Part shown: positions 56,631-64,000 of the stretch, piece by piece | How positions within the stretch are numbered: position 1 is the stretch's first letter | Layout: every line of letters begins with the position of its first letter | Assembly (NCBI RefSeq): GCF_014851865.1 | Contig: NZ_JACVAM010000001.1 | Coordinates: 310,001-374,000 of the forward strand | DNA: 64,000 nucleotides | Direction of reading: 5' to 3' | From: Pseudomonas sp. PDM16 | GTDB lineage: Bacteria > Pseudomonadota > Gammaproteobacteria > Pseudomonadales > Pseudomonadaceae | Translations under genes and position numbers: made by a program | The notes under the pieces: generated by a model | Told to the model about the DNA's origin: nothing | The model's input: the letters and a program-made list of their open reading frames with translations, nothing else | Database searches by the model: none

Positions 56631-58901
56631 ATGAAACTCCAGCGTTCCCCGTTACAGCTGACGCTGTTCTATCTCCTCTTCGCCGCGCTGTGGATTCTCC
56701 TGAGCGACAGCCTGCTGATATGGCTCGGGCTGGACGGCCCGCTGCAGGTTGCCCTGGAGATACTGAAGGGGCTGGTATTCGTGACGATCACCGCTGCGCT
56801 GCTGTACTTCTCGCTGAACCAGTACCAGCACGAGCAGCGACGGGTACAGCTGCACCTGCAACGCAATGAGGAACGCCTGGCCCAAGCCATGGATGCGGCG
56901 CAGGAGGGCATGTGGGACTGGGACCTGAAGAGCGCCCGGGTGTTCTTCTCGCACCGCTACTGCGACATGCTTGGTTACACACCCGAGGAGTTCGGCGACA
57001 GTCAGCAGGTCTGGCGCGACCACCTGCATCCGGATGACCGCGACCTGGCCATCCAGCGCCTGGAAGCCCTGCTCGGCGAGCGCCAGCCCTATTACGAGAA
57101 CATCTTCCGTCTGCGCCACCGCGACGGCAGCTACCGCTGGCTACATTCACGCGGTCAGCTGTTGCTCGACGAAGAGGGGCGGCCGAGCCGCTTCATCGGC
57201 ACCTCCAGCGATATCACCCAGCGCCGCGCCGACGAGGATAGCCTGCGCCAGGCGGCCGCCGTGTTCGACAGCACCCAGGAGGGCGTGCTGGTCACCGACA
57301 ACACACGCAGGATCGTCCACGTCAATCCGGCCTTCTCGCGCATCACCGGCTTCAGTGCTGAGGAAGTACTGGGCAAGGAGCCCAACCTGTTCAAGTCCGG
57401 ACGCCATGACACGGCCTTCTACCAGACCCTCTGGCATGCGCTGGATCAGCGCGGTTCCTGGAGCGGCGAGATATGGAACCGGCGCAAGAGCGGCGAAGTG
57501 TTCCCCATGTGGCAGTGCATCCGCAGCATCCACGATGAACGAGGCAAACTCAGCCACTATGTGGCGGTGTTCTCCGACATCAGCGCGCTGAAGCGCTCGC
57601 AACGTGAACTTGACTTCCTCGCTCACCACGACCCGCTGACCACCCTGCCCAACCGCCTGCTGTTCAGCGAGCGTATCGAACAGGCACTGCAGAGAGCCGG
57701 GCGCGACAAACTCCGCGGCGCGCTGCTGCTGTTCGATCTGGACCACTTCAAGATCGTCAACGAGAGCCTCGGCCACAACATCGGCGACCAGTTGCTCAAG
57801 ATGATCGGCGAGCGCCTGGCCCAATGCCTGGCTCCACAGCTGACCCTGGCCCGCCTCGGGGGCGACGAGTTCGGCCTGCTCAGCGACGATTGCGCCAGTG
57901 CCGAACAAGCATCGCTGCTGGCCCAGCTTCTGCTGGATGAGCTGGCCCTGCCGTTCATGATCGATGGTCAGCCACTGTTCATCAGCGCCAGCATCGGTAT
58001 CAGCCTGTTCCCCGAGGACGGCGACAGCGTCGAGCAACTGATGCGCAATGCCGACTCGGCGCTGTTCCGGGCCAAGAGCAGCGGCCGCCAGACCTTTGCC
58101 TTCTATAGCCAGGACATGACCGCCATCGCCCAGCAGCGCGTGCGCCTCGAATCCGAGCTACGCCAGGCGCTGGAAATGGATCAGCTACGTGTGCACTACC
58201 AGCCGATCCACAGGCTGGACGACCGCCGCATGATCGGCGTAGAGGCGCTGATACGCTGGCAGCACCCGCAGAGGGGGCTGGTGGCACCCGGCGAGTTCAT
58301 CCCGATTGCCGAGGACAGTGGCCTGATCGGTGCGATCGATGCCTGGATTCTGGAACACGCCTGTTCGCAGATGCAGGCATGGCGAGCGGAAGGAAGTGAC
58401 CTGGAGTTTATCGCGGTGAATGTCTCCAGCCGCCTGTTCGGCCGGGGAGATCTGGGCCTGAGGGTCGAGCAGGTCCTACGTGAAACCGGGCTGGACCCTG
58501 CCTGCCTGGAGCTGGAAGTGACCGAGAGCGCCGTGATGGATGACCCTGAACATGCTCAGGTGATACTCACTCAGCTGCGTGAGCTGGGCGTGCGACTGGC
58601 CATCGACGACTTCGGTACTGGGTATTCATCGCTCGCGCGACTCAAGCGACTGCCGGTACACAAGCTGAAGCTCGATCAGAGCTTCGTGCAGGGCTTGCCA
58701 GACGATCACGAGGATGCGGCCATCGCGCGCGCGGTGATCACCCTGGGGCAGAGCCTGGGGCTGCGTGTGTTGGCGGAGGGAATCGAGGAGGAATCCCAGG
58801 CGATTTTCCTACGTGGCCTGGGCTGCAATCTGGGGCAAGGTTACTGGTTCGGTCGACCGCAACCGGCCGAGCAACTGATGAGCTCCCGCAGCACCGTCTG
58901 A
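56631..58901 (+). CDS. Membrane PAS-PAS-GGDEF-EAL cyclic-di-GMP protein
   Basis: 756 residues from ATG 56631 (MKLQRSPLQLTLFYLL), 765 from GTG 56604; neither has a clear ribosome-binding site. Two N-terminal membrane segments (about 9-31 and 42-60), two PAS domains (about 80-200 and 205-320), a diguanylate cyclase domain with intact RLGGDEF, and a phosphodiesterase domain with intact VEALIRWQHP and DDFGTGYSSL. It corresponds to PA0285. Both catalytic motifs are intact, so net activity cannot be predicted. TATAAT at 56590-56595 may be its -10 box. Confidence 0.88.
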   Translation: MKLQRSPLQLTLFYLLFAALWILLSDSLLIWLGLDGPLQVALEILKGLVFVTITAALLYFSLNQYQHEQRRVQLHLQRNEERLAQAMDAAQEGMWDWDLKSARVFFSHRYCDMLGYTPEEFGDSQQVWRDHLHPDDRDLAIQRLEALLGERQPYYENIFRLRHRDGSYRWLHSRGQLLLDEEGRPSRFIGTSSDITQRRADEDSLRQAAAVFDSTQEGVLVTDNTRRIVHVNPAFSRITGFSAEEVLGKEPNLFKSGRHDTAFYQTLWHALDQRGSWSGEIWNRRKSGEVFPMWQCIRSIHDERGKLSHYVAVFSDISALKRSQRELDFLAHHDPLTTLPNRLLFSERIEQALQRAGRDKLRGALLLFDLDHFKIVNESLGHNIGDQLLKMIGERLAQCLAPQLTLARLGGDEFGLLSDDCASAEQASLLAQLLLDELALPFMIDGQPLFISASIGISLFPEDGDSVEQLMRNADSALFRAKSSGRQTFAFYSQDMTAIAQQRVRLESELRQALEMDQLRVHYQPIHRLDDRRMIGVEALIRWQHPQRGLVAPGEFIPIAEDSGLIGAIDAWILEHACSQMQAWRAEGSDLEFIAVNVSSRLFGRGDLGLRVEQVLRETGLDPACLELEVTESAVMDDPEHAQVILTQLRELGVRLAIDDFGTGYSSLARLKRLPVHKLKLDQSFVQGLPDDHEDAAIARAVITLGQSLGLRVLAEGIEEESQAIFLRGLGCNLGQGYWFGRPQPAEQLMSSRSTV

Positions 58902-58954
58902 ACACTCGCATCGGCGGCGCGGAGTGCGGCCGGCCGCCCAGCGAGCGATCATCC

Positions 58955-59170
58955 TTACAGCTTGGCGATCGAGACTTCAGTGGATTTGACGAAGGCGATC
59001 ACTTCGCTGCCGACCTGCAGGTCCAGCTCGCGCACGGAGCGGGTGGTGATCACCGAGGTGACGATACCGGCAGCGGTCTGCACGTCGATTTCCGACAGCA
59101 CGTCGCCGATGACGATTTCCTTGATGTTGCCTTTGAACTGGTTGCGGACGTTGATGGCTTTGATGGTCAT
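58955..59170 (-). CDS. ssuF: Molbindin-like TOBE protein SsuF
   Basis: 71-residue mono-TOBE protein (molybdopterin-binding type: MTIKAINVRNQFKGNIKEI...VTSVITTRSVRELDL). Last gene of ssuEADCBF, as in P. putida, where it is needed for growth on sulfonates although its ligand is unclear. A hairpin separates it from ssuB. Confidence 0.88.
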   Translation of the reverse strand: MTIKAINVRNQFKGNIKEIVIGDVLSEIDVQTAAGIVTSVITTRSVRELDLQVGSEVIAFVKSTEVSIAKL

Positions 59171-59196
59171 GGTCTAGCTCCTTTACGGTTTGGGTA

Positions 59197-59214
59197 GCCC
59201 GGAACGGTCCGGGC
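59197..59214 (-). other. Intercistronic hairpin ssuB/ssuF
   Basis: GCCCGGA-ACGG-TCCGGGC, perfect seven-pair stem in the 56-base gap, no T tract. Confidence 0.5.
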
Positions 59215-59226
59215 CTGAGGGCCTGC

Positions 59227-60027
59227 TTAGAGCGCCCAGCGCAGTTGCGTGGGCAATGGGGAAACGGGTTCGGGTTGTGGCGGCGTGGCCGGCAGCGCCA
59301 GCACGCGGTCGAGCACTTCGGCCTCCAGCGCGGCCAGGCGCGCCGAGCCACGATGACGCGGACGCTGCAGGTCGACAGCCAGGTCGAGGCCGATCTCGCC
59401 GTCCTCGATCAGGATCACCCGGTCGGCGATGGCCACGGCCTCGCTGACGTCGTGGGTCACCAGCAGCACGGTGAAGCCGTGTTGCTGCCACAGGCCTTCG
59501 ATCAGCTGCTGCATCTCGATGCGGGTCAGCGCATCCAGCGCGCCCAGCGGCTCGTCGAGCAGCAGCAGGCGCGGCTGGTGGATCAGGGCACGGGCCAAGG
59601 CCACGCGCTGCTTCTGCCCGCCGGACAGGGCGGCCGGCCACTCATTGGCCCGGTCGGCCAGGCCGACGGCGGCCAGCGCCTCGCGGGCCCGCGGTTTCCA
59701 GTCACCGGACAGGCCCAGGCCGACGTTGTCGATCACCCGCTTCCATGGCAGCAGGCGCGAATCCTGGAACATCAGCCGGGTGTCTTCGCGGGCTGCGGCC
59801 AGCGGGCCGTTGCCGGCCAGCAGCTGGCCGCCGGTGGGCGCATCGAGCCCGGCCAGCAGACGCAGCAGGGTGCTCTTGCCGCAGCCACTGCGACCGACCA
59901 CGGCGACGAACTGCCCGGCCGGGATGTGCAGGTCGATGCCCTTGAGCACCTCGCGCTCACCGAAGGCCTTGCGGATGCCTTCGATGGCCAGCGGGATGCC
60001 CTGGCGAATACTGTGCAGAGCAGTCAT
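59227..60027 (-). CDS. ssuB: Aliphatic sulfonate ABC transporter ATP-binding protein
   Basis: 266-residue ATPase: Walker [10 protein letters not shown], signature [15 protein letters not shown], Walker [13 protein letters not shown], switch His VTHDVSEAV. Start 60027 ([10 protein letters not shown]) overlaps the ssuC stop (ATGA); the much longer open frame to 60462 is an overlap with ssuC. Drives sulfonate uptake with SsuC and SsuA. Confidence 0.94.
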   Translation of the reverse strand: MTALHSIRQGIPLAIEGIRKAFGEREVLKGIDLHIPAGQFVAVVGRSGCGKSTLLRLLAGLDAPTGGQLLAGNGPLAAAREDTRLMFQDSRLLPWKRVIDNVGLGLSGDWKPRAREALAAVGLADRANEWPAALSGGQKQRVALARALIHQPRLLLLDEPLGALDALTRIEMQQLIEGLWQQHGFTVLLVTHDVSEAVAIADRVILIEDGEIGLDLAVDLQRPRHRGSARLAALEAEVLDRVLALPATPPQPEPVSPLPTQLRWAL

Positions 60028-60818
60028 TGCGCACCTGCCTTGGTCTGATAGGCCGGATGCCAGCGCAGCCAGGTGCGCTCGAGCAGGCGGGCGGCAACGT
60101 CGGCCAGCTTGCCGAGTACCGCATAGAGCAGGATGGCCAGCACCACCACGTCGGTCTGTAGGAACTCGCGGGCGTTCATCGCTAGATAACCGATGCCGCT
60201 GCTGGCGGAGATGGTCTCCGCGACGATCAAGGTCAGCCACATGAAGCCGAGGGCGAAGCGCACGCCGACCAGGATCGACGGCAGCGCGCCGGGCAGGATC
60301 ACCTGCCAGAACAGGGCGAAGCCCTTCAGGCCGTAGCTGCGCGCCATTTCCACCAGCGCCGGGTCGACGTTGCGGATGCCGTGGTAGGTGTTCAGATAGA
60401 TGGGGAATAGGGTGCCGAGGGCGACCAGGAAAATCTTCGCCGCCTCGTCGATGCCGAACCACAGGATCACCAGCGGGATCAGCGCCAGGTGCGGCACGTT
60501 ACGAATCATCTGCACCGAGCTGTCGAGGAAGCGTTCGCCCCAGTTGGACAGGCCGGTGATGAAGCCGAGCAGCAGGCCGATGCCGCCGCCGATGGCGAAA
60601 CCGATGGCCGCACGCTGGCCGCTGATGGCCAGGTGAGTCCAGATCTCGCCGCTGGAAAGCAGCGCCCAACCGGCCTCGATCACCGCGCTGGGCGCCGGCA
60701 GGATGCGCGTGGACAGCAGGCCGAAGACCACTGCGCCCTGCCACAGGGCCAGCAGTGCGACCGGCAGCGCCCAGGGCGCCAGACGGTGGCCAATGTTGTG
60801 TAGCTTGTGCGTCGACAT
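60024..60818 (-). CDS. ssuC: Aliphatic sulfonate ABC transporter permease
   Basis: 264-residue permease of the SsuC/TauC type with about six membrane segments and the EAA loop [26 protein letters not shown] (near residues 135-160). Overlaps ssuB by four bases; 59 bases after ssuD. Confidence 0.94.
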   Translation of the reverse strand: MSTHKLHNIGHRLAPWALPVALLALWQGAVVFGLLSTRILPAPSAVIEAGWALLSSGEIWTHLAISGQRAAIGFAIGGGIGLLLGFITGLSNWGERFLDSSVQMIRNVPHLALIPLVILWFGIDEAAKIFLVALGTLFPIYLNTYHGIRNVDPALVEMARSYGLKGFALFWQVILPGALPSILVGVRFALGFMWLTLIVAETISASSGIGYLAMNAREFLQTDVVVLAILLYAVLGKLADVAARLLERTWLRWHPAYQTKAGAQ

Positions 60819-60849
60819 GGCAACGCTCCTTCTCTGGTAGTGCGGGAAC

Positions 60850-60869
60850 CGGGGCGGTGGGCCGCCCCG
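60850..60869 (-). other. Intercistronic hairpin ssuD/ssuC
   Basis: CGGGGCGG-TGGG-CCGCCCCG, perfect eight-pair stem eight bases past the ssuD stop, no T tract. Confidence 0.5.
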
Positions 60870-60877
60870 TTGTCGTT

Positions 60878-62026
60878 TCAGCTCGCCGAGGCGGCCTTGG
60901 GCAGAATGTCGCTGGAGATCATCTCGCCGAACGGGCTGACGTAGCCGCGGCTGGCCGGGCGCTCAGGCTGGGCGACGTCGAGGTGCGGGAACAGCAGCTC
61001 GGCGACTCGGTACGACTCTTCCAGGTGCGGGTAGCCGGAGAAGATGAAGGTGTCGATGCCGAGGTCGGCATACTCCTGCACCCGCGCGGCCACGGTCGGG
61101 CCATCGCCGACCAGTGCGGTGCCCGCACCGCCGCGCACCAGGCCGACGCCGGCCCAGAGGTTCGGCGACACTTCCAGCTTGTCCTTCTTGCCACCGTGCA
61201 GGGCGGCCATGCGCTGCTGGCCGACCGAGTCGAAGCGCGCCAGGGAGGCCTGGGCACGGTCGATGGTGTCCTGGTCCAGGTGGCTGATCAGGCGATCGGC
61301 GGCGGCCCAGGCTTCCTCGTTGGTCTCCCGCACGATCACGTGCAGGCGGATGCCGAAGCGCACTTCGCGGCCCTGGGCAGCGGCTTTCTCGCGCACGGCG
61401 GCGATTTTCTCGGCCACCGCGGCTGGTGGCTCGCCCCAGGTCAGGTACAGCTCGACCTGCTCGGCGGCCAGGTCCTGGGCGGCTTCGGAGGAACCACCGA
61501 AGTATAGCGGCGGACGCGGTTGCTGGATCGGCGGGTAGAGCAGCTTGGCGCCCTTCACCTGCAGGTGCTTGCCGTCGTAGTCGACAGTCTCGCCCTCCAG
61601 TACGCGGCGCCAGATGCGGGTGAATTCGACGGAGGCCTCGTAACGCTCCTCGTGCGACAGGTGCAGGCCGTCACCGGCCAGCTCGTCCGGATCACCACCG
61701 GTGACCAGGTTGAACAGTGCGCGGCCGTTGGACAGGCGGTCCAGGGTCGCCGCCTGGCGCGCGGCCACGGTGGGCGAGATGATCCCCGGGCGCAGCGCGA
61801 CCAGGAACTTCAGGTTCTGTGTCGCCGGAATCAGCGAGGCGGCCACCAGCCAGGAGTCCTCGCAGGAACGCCCGGTGGGGATCAGCACGCCGCCGAAGCC
61901 GAGGCGGTCGGCGGCCTGGGCCACCTGGGTCAGGTAGCCGTGGTCGACGGCGCGCGCGCCTTCGCTGGTGCCGAGGTACTTGCCGTCGCCGTGGGTGGGC
62001 AGGAACCAGAAGATGTTGAGGCTCAT
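60878..62026 (-). CDS. ssuD: FMNH2-dependent alkanesulfonate monooxygenase
   Basis: 382-residue luciferase-fold monooxygenase that cleaves alkanesulfonates to aldehyde and sulfite using FMNH2 from SsuE. N-terminal [42 protein letters not shown] and the C-terminal [21 protein letters not shown] are typical. Full family length. Third enzyme-coding gene of the sulfonate operon. Confidence 0.95.
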   Translation of the reverse strand: MSLNIFWFLPTHGDGKYLGTSEGARAVDHGYLTQVAQAADRLGFGGVLIPTGRSCEDSWLVAASLIPATQNLKFLVALRPGIISPTVAARQAATLDRLSNGRALFNLVTGGDPDELAGDGLHLSHEERYEASVEFTRIWRRVLEGETVDYDGKHLQVKGAKLLYPPIQQPRPPLYFGGSSEAAQDLAAEQVELYLTWGEPPAAVAEKIAAVREKAAAQGREVRFGIRLHVIVRETNEEAWAAADRLISHLDQDTIDRAQASLARFDSVGQQRMAALHGGKKDKLEVSPNLWAGVGLVRGGAGTALVGDGPTVAARVQEYADLGIDTFIFSGYPHLEESYRVAELLFPHLDVAQPERPASRGYVSPFGEMISSDILPKAASAS

Positions 62027-62055
62027 GGAGTGGTCTCCTTAGATGAAATCGGTGT

Positions 62056-62079
62056 CGCCGCGGCCGTCTGGCCGCGGCG
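62056..62079 (-). other. Intercistronic hairpin ssuA/ssuD
   Basis: CGCCGCGGCC-GTCT-GGCCGCGGCG, perfect ten-pair stem seven bases past the ssuA stop, no T tract. May lift SsuA above the downstream genes. Confidence 0.55.
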
Positions 62080-62085
62080 TAGGGC

Positions 62086-63048
62086 TTACTGCTGCGCGAC
62101 CTTGGCCGGCGGAGTCCAGATCACGTCCTTGATGCTGAGCTTCTTGGGGATCAGCTTGAGGTCGGTGAAGGTGTCGGCGATCTTCTGCTGCGCGGTGATC
62201 ACCTCCGGGGTGATGAACTGCGCGCCGTAGCCCTGGCGCTCGACGGCCTGACGGGTGATTTCCGGCGACAGGCCGATCAGCGGGGCGACCTGGCTGGTGG
62301 CCTCATCAAGGTTGCCCTTGACCCACTCGCCGACGCCGCGGATTTCCTCGACCAGCACGCCGATCACCTGCGGGTTCTTCTCGGCGTAGGGGCGGGTGGC
62401 CAGGTAGAACTGGTGGTTGTCGACCAGGCCACTGCCATCACGCAGGCTGCGTGCCTGCAGCTGGTGCTCGGCGGCGGACTGGAAGGGGTCCCAGATCACC
62501 CAGGCGTCGACGCTGCCACGCTCGAAAGCGGCGCGGGCATCGGCCGGCGGCAGGTACACGGGCTGGATGTCGCTGTATTTCAGGCCGGCATCTTCCAGGG
62601 CGCGCACCAGCAGGTAGTGCACGTTGGAACCCTTGTTCAGGGCGACCTTCTTGCCCTTGAGTTCGCTCACCGACTTGATCGCGGAATCCTTCGGTACCAG
62701 GATCGCCTCGCCGGTCGGTGCTGGCGGCTCGTGAGCCACGTAGAGCAGGTCGGCACCGGCAGCCTGGGCGAACACCGGCGGGGTCTCGCCGGTCACGCCG
62801 AAGTCCACCGAGCCGACGTTGAGCCCTTCGAGCAGCTGCGGGCCGCCCGGGAACTCGGTCCATTTCACCTCGACGCCCTGCTCGGCCAGCCGCTTCTCCA
62901 GCGTGCCCTTGGCCTTGAGCAGCACCAGGGTGCCGTATTTCTGATAGCCGATACGCAGTGTCTCAGCCTGAGCTTGGGTGATGGCGCCAAAGCTGATGGC
63001 CGCTGCAAGCAGGGCGACCAGGCTCCGACGCAAAGTGATGGTGCGCAT
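62086..63048 (-). CDS. ssuA: Aliphatic sulfonate-binding periplasmic protein
   Basis: 320-residue binding protein; signal peptide MRTITLRRSLVALLAA.. cut after TQAQA, then ETLRIGYQKYGTLVLLKAKG typical of SsuA. GSNVHYLLVRALEDAGL and PRAAFERGSVDAWVIWDPF-type motifs follow. Captures alkanesulfonates for SsuBC. Confidence 0.94.
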   Translation of the reverse strand: MRTITLRRSLVALLAAAISFGAITQAQAETLRIGYQKYGTLVLLKAKGTLEKRLAEQGVEVKWTEFPGGPQLLEGLNVGSVDFGVTGETPPVFAQAAGADLLYVAHEPPAPTGEAILVPKDSAIKSVSELKGKKVALNKGSNVHYLLVRALEDAGLKYSDIQPVYLPPADARAAFERGSVDAWVIWDPFQSAAEHQLQARSLRDGSGLVDNHQFYLATRPYAEKNPQVIGVLVEEIRGVGEWVKGNLDEATSQVAPLIGLSPEITRQAVERQGYGAQFITPEVITAQQKIADTFTDLKLIPKKLSIKDVIWTPPAKVAQQ

Positions 63049-63151
63049 GGCGCTCTCCTTTGCAGTGGGTGTCTTGGTTGGCTACCTGCTTGCCCGTTGG
63101 CGGGCGAGTAAGGTGGGGTATTACGGGACTTACAGGCGGGCAAAGCCCGGA

Positions 63152-63745
63152 TCAGATACTCCAGCGGGCGTTTACCAGCCGGTCGTTCAACAGGTTCGGG
63201 TCGATCGGCTTCGGCCGGCGCGCCAGGGCGGCAACCAGCTGTTCCACCGACTCGTCGAGACGCTCGCGCAATTCATCGTCGATGCGGGCGGGATGGTCCC
63301 CTTCCGGATAGGCGATCTGCTTGTCCACGGCGAACACGCCGGGGAGCATCTCCTGGGCTTTCAGCGCCGCCAGTACCGGCTTCAGCGCATAGTCCACGGC
63401 CAGCAAATGGGCGGGGCTGCCGCCACTGGCGATGGGCAGTACCGCCTTGTGCGCCAGGGCGCGCTCCGGCAGCAGGTCGAGCAATACTTTCAGCGCGCCG
63501 GTGAAGGACGCCTTGTACACCGGAGTGGCGACCACCAGGCCATCGGCACTGGCCACCGCCGCCTGTAGCTGCTGCACGGCAGGGCTGGCGAAGTCGGCAT
63601 GCAGCAGGGCCTCGGCCGGGAAGTCACGGACCCGTAGCAGGCTGACCTCCAGACCATGGGCCTGCAGGCGCTGGCTGACGTATTCCAGCAGCAGTTCGGT
63701 GCGTGAGCGCGCCGATGGGCTGCCGGACAACAGAACAACGTGCAT
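63152..63745 (-). CDS. ssuE: NADPH-dependent FMN reductase
   Basis: 197-residue flavodoxin-like reductase supplying FMNH2 to SsuD. FMN phosphate loop [16 protein letters not shown] near the N-terminus and [21 protein letters not shown] (about 92-112) are characteristic. First ssu gene after lsfA, nine bases downstream. Confidence 0.95.
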   Translation of the reverse strand: MHVVLLSGSPSARSRTELLLEYVSQRLQAHGLEVSLLRVRDFPAEALLHADFASPAVQQLQAAVASADGLVVATPVYKASFTGALKVLLDLLPERALAHKAVLPIASGGSPAHLLAVDYALKPVLAALKAQEMLPGVFAVDKQIAYPEGDHPARIDDELRERLDESVEQLVAALARRPKPIDPNLLNDRLVNARWSI

Positions 63746-63754
63746 GGGCGCCCC

Positions 63755-64000
<246 letters not shown>

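Noticed and set aside
59227..60462. 411-residue ssuB-like protein
   Set aside because: The first 145 codons overlap ssuC in another frame; ATG 60027 with ATGA overlap is the normal ssuB start.

Overview
The window is high-GC Gammaproteobacterial chromosome from a Pseudomonas of the P. aeruginosa/P. mendocina type. The basis is gene content and order, which I compare from memory with P. aeruginosa PAO1; the species cannot be fixed from sequence alone. No rRNA, tRNA, prophage, insertion sequence or CRISPR array was recognised. PA locus names are remembered correspondences, not search results.

Layout. 0-9 kb resembles the PA5233-PA5241 block: FliL-like protein, quinone oxidoreductase, PilJ-domain protein, ferredoxin reductase, ubiD, rho, trxA and ppx. 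At about 9 kb, where ppk would be expected, the order switches to serA and D-2-hydroxyglutarate dehydrogenase (PA0316/PA0317) and continues to 35 kb. That block holds an FAA hydrolase, two SdiA-regulated/CarP-type beta-propellers, an acetylpolyamine deacetylase beside a complete polyamine ABC transporter, a UbiH/UbiM-like monooxygenase with an AraC regulator, an AaaA-type arginine aminopeptidase autotransporter, rpiA, a small RTX protein, ilvA, a DUF2269 operon, an HAD phosphatase, rppH and ptsP. A second junction leads to an AraC regulator diverging from a HacB-type acylase, then the whole spuABCDEFGH/spuI polyamine cluster (39-50 kb) and aguR-aguB-aguA for agmatine (50-54 kb). The right end has a di-haem peroxidase, a fatty acid desaturase, a GGDEF/EAL protein and the alkanesulfonate operon ssuEADCBF with the 3' end of lsfA.

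How it fits together. Polyamine economy dominates. AguA and AguB turn agmatine into putrescine; SpuDEFGH and the second ABC system import polyamines; the AphB-like enzyme deacetylates acetylpolyamines; SpuI/SpuB/SpuA run the gamma-glutamyl route and SpuC the transaminase route. SerA and D-2-hydroxyglutarate dehydrogenase form a metabolic couple in which the second enzyme removes the side product of the first.

Unexplained structure. The best candidate for something undescribed is a family of five dispersed 140-175 bp palindromic elements. They share a TTTAC-N5-GTAAA core and have outer stems that covary between copies, and their ends lie on or beside stop codons. Other items are a perfect 32-bp palindrome between serA and the D-2-hydroxyglutarate dehydrogenase gene, a 14-bp inverted repeat and a three-tier hairpin between spuA and spuI, a repeated CCGATA-N2-TATCGG operator in front of aguB, and a two-module RTX protein with no enzyme domain.
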